A stretch of DNA of 13,402 bases, taken from NCBI GenBank assembly GCA_903882335.1, contig CAIRWP010000108.1:1-13402 (forward strand), written 5' to 3'. The stretch comes from an uncultured Opitutia bacterium. GTDB lineage: Bacteria; Verrucomicrobiota; Verrucomicrobiia; Opitutales; UBA953. A program made the position numbers and the translations under genes. Positions 1 through 5,950 of this stretch are shown here, piece after piece. The notes beneath the pieces were generated by a model. It did no database searches, was not told the DNA's origin, and worked only from the letters and a program-made list of their open reading frames with translations. Every line of letters starts with the position of its first letter. The stretch's first letter is position 1.

Positions 1-238
1 GGTTTTCCATCGTCGGCACGGGCTTCCATTCGCCTCCATCGAGGCGGATCTCCACGCTGACCGGTGTGTCCGACTGGACTTCGCCGCCCACCAGCACGCG
101 GCCTGCGTTGGCGGTCTGTCGCTGCAGAACTGCCTGGGCGGTGGGGCTGGTCAGTCGCAACGTCGGTTCCGCCGCGATGAGCGCGCCCATGCTGAGGAGC
201 AGGGCGAGGAAGGCGACAGGCTTAGGTGCAAGGTGCAT
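1..238 (-). CDS. N-terminus of secreted protein, probably SASA-type (sialate O-acetylesterase-like) hydrolase; cut by window edge
   Basis: An open frame runs from ATG at 238 to the left edge of the window without a stop, giving 79 residues. It begins MHLAPKPVAFLALLLSMGAL and looks like a signal peptide with likely cleavage after Ala-Ala before Glu-Pro. The mature start has a Leu-Thr-Ser-Pro, Val-Leu-Gln-Arg-Gln, then Gly-rich and Trp-Lys-Pro pattern. This recalls, from memory of the family, the beta-sandwich that precedes the GQSN catalytic domain in PVC sialate-O-acetylesterase-like proteins. No catalytic residue lies inside the window, so the enzyme class is an inference. It starts 18 bp after the stop of the upstream alpha/beta hydrolase and so probably shares its transcript. 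No Shine-Dalgarno sequence precedes it. It could instead be any secreted protein with an N-terminal Ig-like fold. Confidence 0.6.
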   Translation of the reverse strand, partial: MHLAPKPVAFLALLLSMGALIAAEPTLRLTSPTAQAVLQRQTANAGRVLVGGEVQSDTPVSVEIRLDGGEWKPVPTMEN

Positions 239-256
239 GGCTGTTTGAGCGCGGAG

Positions 257-1297
257 TTACTTCCCTACTTCCACCGAGGGTGCTTGCGGCGAGGTGACGT
301 CATTCAGGCTGAAATCAACGGGCTGGCCTTTACGCTGACGGGCCAGCCAGGCGAGTGCGGCGGACGGTTCGGAGTCATGACCGCCTTCGAAGACCGTTAC
401 GCGGGCGTTGCCGGAGCTACGACGGAAGAGCACGGCTTTTTGACGCTCCAGGTCATTCTGCGTTTCGTGCGCAAGGTTGGCCGGAATCTTTTGTTCGCGG
501 ACCATGAAGCCGATGTCTTCGGCCGAGACCTGTTTATCCGCCGTCGCCAAGGCGTTGAACGCTAGGAGCGAATGGCTGACTGGTACGGAGCCGGTGTGTC
601 CGTCATGGATGCCGGTATTAATATCGAGCGGTATGCCCTTGGCGGCCGCGAGGTGGAAGAGCGGTGAGCGATGCCGGTATTCTGCGGCCGTCGCGGGCCC
701 GGGTATGCCACCGCAGCATTGCTCAATCATCTTAGCGTAGGCGTTCTTGCGCACGCTGCTTTCGGCGTGCCACGCAGTTAGGTCGGAAATAGGGACCCAA
801 GCACTCACGGCCGCCCAGAGCTCGGGAGTGCGGGTGGCCATGACGAGTGACATATGGCCACCGCCCGAACCGCCGACGAGGTAGATGCGATCTGGGTCAA
901 TACGGGCATGGTTCTTGGCGTAATCCACCGCGTCGACGACGTCTTGCGAGGCGAGGTTTGAGGCGCAGGCCTCGGGGTGGTTGTTAACGCCTCGGAAATC
1001 TGGGGCGACCATCACCCAGCCGCGTTGCTTGGCCAAGCCCATGAGCATGGGGCCTTGTTCGATGCTGCCCGACCAAGTGTGCAGGAAGACCAGCAGCGGC
1101 ACGGCGGGACCGTTCAGATTCTTGGCCGCGGACTCGGGCTGGTAGTAGACGACTTTCTGCGGCGTACCGTCCTTGGTGCTGATCACGTCGACGGCCATTT
1201 TTAGCGCCAGTGCTTTCATCTCATCGGCGGTCGGTCTTTTTGTAGGTTCAGCCGCGACGAGGGTGACGCAGGAAGCCAGGTAAGCGATGGACTTCAT
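257..1297 (-). CDS. Secreted alpha/beta hydrolase, prolyl-oligopeptidase/esterase type
   Basis: The product is 346 residues. The ATG at 1297 is chosen because it gives a short signal peptide (MKSIAYLASCVTLVAA) and forms an ATGA overlap with the stop of the preceding gene; a 5' extension to 1384 would remove the signal. The fold is an alpha/beta hydrolase: a strand ending Val-Phe-Leu-His-Thr-Trp (about 70-75) precedes the oxyanion region, Gly-Gly-Ser-Gly-Gly at 142-146 makes Ser144 the nucleophile, and Asp232 (in IHDGH) and His307 (in EGGHD) are the likely acid and base. The family includes S9-type peptidases and carbohydrate or acyl esterases, and the sequence does not decide which. In this cluster an esterase acting on a decorated glycan is more likely than a peptidase. 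LASC resembles a lipobox, but Cys10 is too near the N-terminus to be convincing. Sampled G+C is lower than in neighbouring genes. Confidence 0.88.
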   Translation of the reverse strand: MKSIAYLASCVTLVAAEPTKRPTADEMKALALKMAVDVISTKDGTPQKVVYYQPESAAKNLNGPAVPLLVFLHTWSGSIEQGPMLMGLAKQRGWVMVAPDFRGVNNHPEACASNLASQDVVDAVDYAKNHARIDPDRIYLVGGSGGGHMSLVMATRTPELWAAVSAWVPISDLTAWHAESSVRKNAYAKMIEQCCGGIPGPATAAEYRHRSPLFHLAAAKGIPLDINTGIHDGHTGSVPVSHSLLAFNALATADKQVSAEDIGFMVREQKIPANLAHETQNDLERQKAVLFRRSSGNARVTVFEGGHDSEPSAALAWLARQRKGQPVDFSLNDVTSPQAPSVEVGK

Positions 1298-2316
1298 TTG
1301 GCGGAGGTCAGGAGCTTCGCTTTGATGAAGTCGAATTCCTTCGGGTGTTTCACGTCGGGCGCACCCGGGTAGACCAGCTCGCACGGCACGCCGATCGCGT
1401 CGCAGTGTTCCTTGAGCTTGGCGCCGAAGTTGGCCGAGTGCGTGGCGTCCTTCTCCTCCTTGCCGAGGTTCGGCGGGGTGGGGAAGTAGAGGCCGACCGC
1501 CGGGTCGTCCTTGGTCACGAGTTCATAAGGGGAATATTCCTTGATCCAGGGCAGGATCCGCTCGCGCGCGTCGTAGAAGGCCTGGAAGGAGGAGACCTTC
1601 TTGGCCGCGTCGCCGGCGATGCCGAACGCGTGCGCACCGTAGCCGCTGTTCGGCGTCCACTCGCGCATCTGCTTCGGGTCCAGGGAGGTCTGGGGCACGG
1701 TCACCGCCGCGGCGAGCAGGCGGGTCGATTCGCGGGCCACGGGGTCGGCGGACTTCGGGTCGGCGAGGTCGTCATGGAAGGCCAGCCAGAGGCTCGTGCA
1801 GGCGCCGGCGGAGCCGCCGCTCGCGACGATGCGGGTCTTGTCCAGGTTCCACTCCCGGGCCTTGCTGCGCACCAGCTGGAGCGCACGGGCGCAATCGAGC
1901 ATTGGTCCCTTGACGGGTGGGATCACGCCATCGGCGGTGGCGTCTTTGATATAGCGGTACTCCACCGAGACGACGGAGATGCCAGCCTCGAGGCACGGTT
2001 TGAGCAGGCTGTTGACGCTCGAGCGGTCGCCGTTGGCCCAGCCGCCGCCATGGATGTAGAAAAGGACCGGCGTCGGTTGGTCGGACTTCGCCCGCCAGAA
2101 GTACATCACCTGCATCCGGTGCGGACCGTACGGGATATTCTCGTCGGGCTTGACGGTCAGCGGCGTCTTGAGGCGCTCCGGGTTGCCGTCGTTGACGAAA
2201 CGCGCCGGCGCCTTCTTGGCCTCGGCCTTCGGGGCGTTGGGCTTAGGGGCCGCGGGGGTGTCCGCCGCGATGAGGCAGACGGTGCCGAGGGCGAGGGCGA
2301 GGAGGGAGGCGTGCAT
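1294..2316 (-). CDS. Secreted alpha/beta hydrolase with HGGGW oxyanion motif (BD-FAE/HSL-like esterase)
   Basis: The product is 340 residues. The start at 2316 gives a clear signal peptide (MHASLLALALGTVCLIAA, cleavage near residue 18), followed by an Ala/Pro/Lys-rich linker to about residue 38. Starting at 2400 would bury the signal. His-Gly-Gly-Gly-Trp at 89-93 is the oxyanion-hole motif of hormone-sensitive-lipase and BD-FAE type esterases, and Gly-Gly-Ser-Ala-Gly at 167-171 makes Ser169 the nucleophile. The likely acid is Asp271 in KDDP, and the likely base is His293 in HSANFG, by analogy with related PVC esterases; both are inferred. The enzyme should hydrolyse short acyl or feruloyl/acetyl esters outside the cytoplasm. 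Its TGA overlaps the ATG of the next hydrolase by four bases, implying translational coupling. The 40-bp gap before it is pyrimidine-rich and has no Shine-Dalgarno sequence. Confidence 0.9.
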   Translation of the reverse strand: MHASLLALALGTVCLIAADTPAAPKPNAPKAEAKKAPARFVNDGNPERLKTPLTVKPDENIPYGPHRMQVMYFWRAKSDQPTPVLFYIHGGGWANGDRSSVNSLLKPCLEAGISVVSVEYRYIKDATADGVIPPVKGPMLDCARALQLVRSKAREWNLDKTRIVASGGSAGACTSLWLAFHDDLADPKSADPVARESTRLLAAAVTVPQTSLDPKQMREWTPNSGYGAHAFGIAGDAAKKVSSFQAFYDARERILPWIKEYSPYELVTKDDPAVGLYFPTPPNLGKEEKDATHSANFGAKLKEHCDAIGVPCELVYPGAPDVKHPKEFDFIKAKLLTSAK

Positions 2317-2356
2317 GGGGGTGCGAAGGGAAATGGACAGGGGAAGGGGGCGTTCC

Positions 2357-3181
2357 TTAAGGGGCGAGGAGGGGGCGGAGGCGCTGAGCGTAGGCTTCAT
2401 AGCCCGCCGGGGAAAGGTGGATTTTGTCCGGGGTGTAGAGCTCGGCCCGGATCGTGCCGTCGGCGTTGAGGAAGTCCTTGGTCAGGTCGAGGACCCGGAT
2501 CTTCGGGTCCTGTTCCAGGGACAGTTGGTCGAGCTCGGCGTTGGTCGCGACGATATCCTGATAGAAGCGATCCTTCGGCGAGTGGCAGGGTAGGATCTTG
2601 ACCACGATGAGCCGGGCTTCGGGAAATTTCTCCCGGAGGTTGGCCGCGCAGGTCCGGATGCCGCGGGCGGCGGCGGGCACCCCGGTCTCGGGCGTGAAGA
2701 ACATGTTGTTGTTGCCGATCATGAGGACGACCGTCTTAGGCCGCAGCCCGTCGACGCCACCATGGTCGAGGCGCCAGAGCACGTTCTGCGTCTTGTCACC
2801 GCCGATGCCGATGTTCACCGCCTTACGATTCGGAAAGGCTTTCTCCCAGGACGCCCCCCACTGGATCGTGATGCTATCGCCCACCAGCAGCACGTCGAGC
2901 GGCCCGGGGTTGGCTTGCGCGGTGCGGACATGGGCCTCGTGGAGTTTCAGCCAGGCGTCGCCGCCGAAGAAGCCCGCGCTCGGCACGCTGGGCCAGAACT
3001 GCGGGAGGTGCTTGTTGATCTCGCGTCCGGGACGACGTTCGTATTCCGGCTTACCGATCACGTAGGCACGCTCCGCCGGGGTCAGCGGCCAGCCGGTCGG
3101 TTGCGGGTCCGCCGGCGGGTGCGGGTAGTCGAGGGCCAGGGCGGTGGCGGCCAGAAACGAAGCGGCGGTGGCGAGGCGCAT
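2357..3181 (-). CDS. Secreted GDSL/SGNH-fold esterase
   Basis: The product is 274 residues. The start at 3181 opens with a signal peptide (MRLATAASFLAATALA, cleavage near residue 17); the longer frame to 3310 runs back into the preceding gene and lacks a signal there. All four SGNH blocks are visible: Gly-Asp-Ser-Ile-Thr at 101-105 with nucleophile Ser103, the block II glycine in GIGGDKT at 125-131, block III Gly-Asn-Asn-Asn at 156-159, and block V Asp252-Lys-Ile-His255 as the catalytic acid and base. The pattern resembles the platelet-activating-factor acetylhydrolase beta/gamma-like group, which in environmental bacteria usually removes acetyl or other short acyl groups from carbohydrates. 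It lies between the DUF4440-like gene (64-bp gap) and the HGGGW hydrolase (40-bp gap). The exact substrate cannot be read from the sequence. Confidence 0.92.
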   Translation of the reverse strand: MRLATAASFLAATALALDYPHPPADPQPTGWPLTPAERAYVIGKPEYERRPGREINKHLPQFWPSVPSAGFFGGDAWLKLHEAHVRTAQANPGPLDVLLVGDSITIQWGASWEKAFPNRKAVNIGIGGDKTQNVLWRLDHGGVDGLRPKTVVLMIGNNNMFFTPETGVPAAARGIRTCAANLREKFPEARLIVVKILPCHSPKDRFYQDIVATNAELDQLSLEQDPKIRVLDLTKDFLNADGTIRAELYTPDKIHLSPAGYEAYAQRLRPLLAP

Positions 3182-3223
3182 GATATTAAAAGACAGAAGG
3201 GTCAGGGACAGGATAAGGCAGAT

Positions 3224-3245
3224 GGGGCGGGGACCGGGGCCGGGG
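3224..3245 (+). other. Canonical G-quadruplex motif abutting the DUF4440-like stop codon
   Basis: Four runs of four G separated by loops of 1, 3 and 2 bases (C, ACC, CC) lie on the plus strand, immediately next to the TAA of the small secreted protein gene and 43 bp before the ATG of the SGNH gene. The plus strand is the template for these genes, so a folded quadruplex would face RNA polymerase; the transcript itself would carry four C-runs. Sequence pattern certain; folding and function are inferred. Confidence 0.5.
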
Positions 3246-3689
3246 TTACTTGGCGGGGGTCGAGGGCGGGATCTTGCAGGACTGCCAGGCGAAGAACTTC
3301 CAACGACCATTTTCCAACCGCCAGACGGCGAGGTAGCTGATGCCGGTGGTCATGGCGACGCCGTCGACCTTGGCCTGCACCTCGAGACGTCCGGCCATCA
3401 CGGCCACGTCCGGGGCGGGGAAGCGGAAATTCCGCTCCGTATACTTATAGCTCAAGTACTTGGCTTCGCCGCCGAGCAGCGAGGCGGTGAGGGAAGCCTT
3501 GGTATCGACCTTCCCGTTCGAGTGGGCGTAGCGCAGGTCCTCGGACAGGACAACATCGAGGACCGCCTTGTCGGGGTTGAGCATCGCGGCGACCCGGGCG
3601 TCATCGGCCGCGCGGACCGCATCGGAAGCCGGCTCCGCGGCGGCGACGCCGACGAGGCTCAGGAGGAGGGCAAGGAGGAGGGATTTCAT
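3246..3689 (-). CDS. Small secreted NTF2-like / DUF4440-type protein
   Basis: The product is 147 residues. The chosen start at 3689 gives a strong signal peptide (MKSLLLALLLSLVGVAAA, cleavage near residue 18); a longer frame to 3929 is out-of-frame shadow of the sulfatase upstream. The mature part has the cone-shaped SnoaL/NTF2 signature: an N-terminal helix with Ala-Asp-Asp-Ala-Arg, then Asp-Leu-Arg-Tyr-Ala-His-Ser at 51-57, the 'DTKASL' turn at 62-67, alternating beta strands, and a terminal Trp-Arg-Leu-Glu-Asn-Gly-Arg-Trp-Lys-Phe segment at 123-132. DUF4440 proteins include ketosteroid-isomerase-like enzymes and non-catalytic binding proteins, so no reaction is assigned. It sits 25 bp after the sulfatase stop and is the only clearly non-hydrolase small protein in the export set. 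A single Cys (138) makes disulfide stabilisation within the monomer impossible. Confidence 0.85.
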   Translation of the reverse strand: MKSLLLALLLSLVGVAAAEPASDAVRAADDARVAAMLNPDKAVLDVVLSEDLRYAHSNGKVDTKASLTASLLGGEAKYLSYKYTERNFRFPAPDVAVMAGRLEVQAKVDGVAMTTGISYLAVWRLENGRWKFFAWQSCKIPPSTPAK

Positions 3690-3714
3690 AGGAAGGGACA
3701 GTGGAAGGGGTGGT

Positions 3715-5154
3715 TCACTTGGCCTTCTTGGCGCCTTTCTTGCGGGTCGCCTCGCCGGCGGCCGGCGGCTTGTCCGCGAAGTCCGGGATGACGAAGCCGA
3801 TCGCCTTGGCCTGCTTGGCATACTCCGCCTCGAGTTGGCGACGCAGGTCGGCCGACGCCGCGTCGGCGGCGAGGTTGCGCGTCTCGTAGGGGTCGGCGCG
3901 AAGGTCGAAGACCTCCGTCCACTCGTCATGGCCGGGGTACTTGATCAGTTTGGCGTCGGCCGTGCGCACCGCGGTGGTCAGGGGGGCGTTGAACCCCCGT
4001 TCGTGGAAGTAGCAGTAGAAGAAGGCCTCGCGCCAAGCGGCCGGCTTGCCTTCCAGCAGGGGTTTCCAGCTGCGACCTTGCATCGCGGGCGGGATAGGCT
4101 GGCCGGCGAGGTCGAGGAACGTCGCGGCGGGGTCGATATTGAGCACCATCCGGTCCTCGGTGCGACCGGCCGGTAGCGCGCGCGGGTAGCGCAGGAGCAT
4201 CGGGATGCGCAGCGCCTCCTCGTAGGCCGTGCGCTTGTCGCCCAGGTTGTGCTCGCCCAGGTAGTAGCCGTTGTCGCTCGAGAACACGAAGACGGTATCG
4301 TCCGCGAGCTTGAGTTCATCGAGGAGCTTCAGGAGTTTGCCGACGTTGTCGTCGACCGAGTTGATACCGCGGAACATGCCGAGGTTGGTCGGGACTTCCT
4401 TGGCTTCGGTAGCCTTGCCTTTGGCGCCCGCGGGGCCGCCCGGGGCGTAGATGGCGGGGATGCCGTAATTAGGAACGTTGCGGGCCAGCGCACCTTCATA
4501 GGCGTGCGCATGCCGGGGCGGGGGCGTGAAGGGGCCGTGGCACGTCTTGAGCCCGAGGATCATCAGGAAGGGCTTGGCCCGGTTGGCCTTGATGAAGTTG
4601 GCGGCGTACTCGGTGGTCACGTCGTCGACGAAGCCCTGGCTCGGGGTCTTGACGCCGTCGACCTCGATCGGGCAGTCGAAGTACACGCCTTGGCCGACGA
4701 AGCTCGCGGAGGTGTCGAAACCCGGACGTTGACCGGACTGGTTGCCATGGTGCCACTTGCCGAAGTAGCCCGAGACATACCCGGCCGGGCGGAGCAGGGC
4801 GGCGACCGAGAGGTTGCCCGCGGGGTGCGGCGTGTGGTTGTTGGTCACGCCGTTGACATGCCCGTACTGGCCCGTGACGAGCGAGGCCCGCGACGGCGCG
4901 CAGAGGGAGTTCACCACGAAGGCGTTCCGGAAACGCACGCCCTCGGCGGCGAGGCGGTCGAGGTTCGGCGTGCGCAGCCAGGGGAAGCGTCCGCGTTCGC
5001 CCTGCTCGCGTTGCACCACGCCGAGGGCGTCCCAGCGTTGGTCGTCCGTGAAGACGTAGATGAAGTTGGGCGAGCGCGGGGCGTCGGCGGACCAGGCCCG
5101 CGGGCCGGCCGCGACGAGCGTGAACGCGAGGAGTAGCAGGGGCGGGAGACGCAT
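3715..5154 (-). CDS. Secreted formylglycine sulfatase, N-acetylglucosamine-6-sulfatase / S1_11-like
   Basis: The product is 479 residues with a signal peptide (about 1-23, ending Trp-Ser-Ala). The family S1 core is complete: metal ligands Asp37-Asp38 in FTDDQR, the formylglycine signature Cys85-Ala-Pro-Ser-Arg89, the Gly-Lys-Trp-His segment at 132-135, Lys203-Thr-Cys-His206, and Asp294-Asn295 in SSDNGYYLGEH. The 'GEHNLGDKRTAYEEALRIPMLLRYP' style region (300-324) resembles GlcNAc-6-sulfatase and iduronate/mucin sulfatases; the subfamily is a judgement from memory. A maturase (FGE or anSME) must convert Cys85 but is not in the window. The enzyme should release sulfate from glycans outside the cytoplasm. 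The C-terminus is an unusual Lys-rich tail (471-479, RKKGAKKAK). The gene lies 13 bp downstream of the protease gene and is probably cotranscribed with it. Confidence 0.95.
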   Translation of the reverse strand: MRLPPLLLLAFTLVAAGPRAWSADAPRSPNFIYVFTDDQRWDALGVVQREQGERGRFPWLRTPNLDRLAAEGVRFRNAFVVNSLCAPSRASLVTGQYGHVNGVTNNHTPHPAGNLSVAALLRPAGYVSGYFGKWHHGNQSGQRPGFDTSASFVGQGVYFDCPIEVDGVKTPSQGFVDDVTTEYAANFIKANRAKPFLMILGLKTCHGPFTPPPRHAHAYEGALARNVPNYGIPAIYAPGGPAGAKGKATEAKEVPTNLGMFRGINSVDDNVGKLLKLLDELKLADDTVFVFSSDNGYYLGEHNLGDKRTAYEEALRIPMLLRYPRALPAGRTEDRMVLNIDPAATFLDLAGQPIPPAMQGRSWKPLLEGKPAAWREAFFYCYFHERGFNAPLTTAVRTADAKLIKYPGHDEWTEVFDLRADPYETRNLAADAASADLRRQLEAEYAKQAKAIGFVIPDFADKPPAAGEATRKKGAKKAK

Positions 5155-5167
5155 CGGCGCAACGGGC

Positions 5168-5941
5168 TCAGCGGGCGGCGGCCTCGATCGTCTCGAGCAG
5201 GTAGCGGCCGTGGATGAAGTTGGCGAGGTACAGCGGGTGCTTGATGATGCCGTTGGTCAGCTCGGTCTTGACCTTCTCGTCGTGGTTCTCGCGCTCGAAG
5301 CACATCCCGACGATGAGCGGGCGGCCGTTCGCGCCCTCGATGAAGCCGGGGCCGCCGCTGTCGCCGGGGCTCGCGTGGACGTCCGCGAAGAACGTCGGGT
5401 AGGCGGTCGAGGAGAGCCGGGGCGGGGCGGCGAAGATCGCCTGGCGGGCGACCGGGAAGCCGGCGCGCACGGATTCGATCCCGTGCGGGAAGGAAAGCAG
5501 CAGGAACGGCGAGCCGATGGCCGGTTTCGCCGCGGCCAGGCGGGCGTCGTCGGCGATCTCGCTCGTCGGCAAGGTCGCGTAGGTCCCTTTCGGCGGGGTC
5601 ATCAGTTTCAGCACGGCGAGGTCGAGTTTCGGGTGGCGGACCCAGGTCGGCTTGCCGTCCTTCCGGATAACGATCGGGAAGTCGTTGCGCTTGTAGGAGC
5701 CGTCGGGTTGCGGTTCGCGCAGGACGACCATGCACGTATCCCCTTTCGCCCCCTCCATCTGGTGCTGGGTCGTCACCAGGTAGATGGCCTCGTCCGGGGC
5801 GGGGCGGCGGTAAAGCGAGCAGGTCCCGTTCAGGGCGACGTTATGCAGCTTGAAGGTCGCCGCGTAGGCTTCCTCCGCGTAGTTCGCCCGGAGGCTGGGC
5901 AGGAGGAGGCCGAGGGCGGCCAAAGGCAGGGTGAGTCGCAC
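5168..5941 (-). CDS. Secreted trypsin-like (chymotrypsin-fold) serine protease with GTG start
   Basis: The product is 257 residues and starts with GTG at 5941, only 9 bp after the stop of the 987-residue esterase gene. A signal peptide covers about residues 1-19 (MRLTLPLAALGLLLPSLRA). The chymotrypsin-fold triad is readable: His60 in LVTTQHQ, Asp107 in PKLDLAVLKL, and Ser195 in the classic Gly-Asp-Ser-Gly-Gly-Pro at 193-198. The histidine context is unusual, because the normal Ala-Ala-His-Cys is replaced by Thr-Gln-His-Gln and the adjacent cysteine is missing. Only three other Cys (41, 70, 214) are seen. There is no PDZ domain, so it is not a DegP/HtrA chaperone-protease. It may process co-exported enzymes or degrade glycoprotein substrate; its position in an esterase/sulfatase cluster suggests the latter but does not show it. 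Confidence 0.88.
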   Translation of the reverse strand: MRLTLPLAALGLLLPSLRANYAEEAYAATFKLHNVALNGTCSLYRRPAPDEAIYLVTTQHQMEGAKGDTCMVVLREPQPDGSYKRNDFPIVIRKDGKPTWVRHPKLDLAVLKLMTPPKGTYATLPTSEIADDARLAAAKPAIGSPFLLLSFPHGIESVRAGFPVARQAIFAAPPRLSSTAYPTFFADVHASPGDSGGPGFIEGANGRPLIVGMCFERENHDEKVKTELTNGIIKHPLYLANFIHGRYLLETIEAAAR

Positions 5942-5950
5942 GGCAGAAGG

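Noticed and set aside
249..259. An 11-base string GCGCGGAGTTA shared between 249-259 and 11116-11126.
   Set aside because: An 11-base match is expected several times by chance in 13 kb of this composition and there is no extension on either side.
1268..1297. Lipobox-like LASC in the signal peptide of the last full hydrolase.
   Set aside because: The Cys is residue 10, which leaves too short a hydrophobic core for signal peptidase II; a normal cleavage after Val-Ala-Ala is more credible.
1345..2469. Plus-strand 374-residue open frame.
   Set aside because: It is antisense to the HGGGW hydrolase and spans two genes and a gap; the product is low-complexity and has no family features.
3182..3310. 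Longer start for the SGNH gene, adding 43 residues.
   Set aside because: The added part overlaps the end of the DUF4440-like gene, is Pro/Arg-rich and hides the signal peptide that begins at 3181.
3661..3683. Shine-Dalgarno-like GGAGG runs on the plus strand.
   Set aside because: They are the complement of Leu/Ser codons (CTC, CTT) in the signal peptide of the minus-strand DUF4440-like gene, and similar runs occur at 8882-8903 in the esterase signal for the same reason.
3690..3929. Longer start for the DUF4440-like gene.
   Set aside because: It overlaps the coding end of the sulfatase in another frame and is Arg/Pro/Ser-rich shadow sequence preceding a perfect signal peptide.
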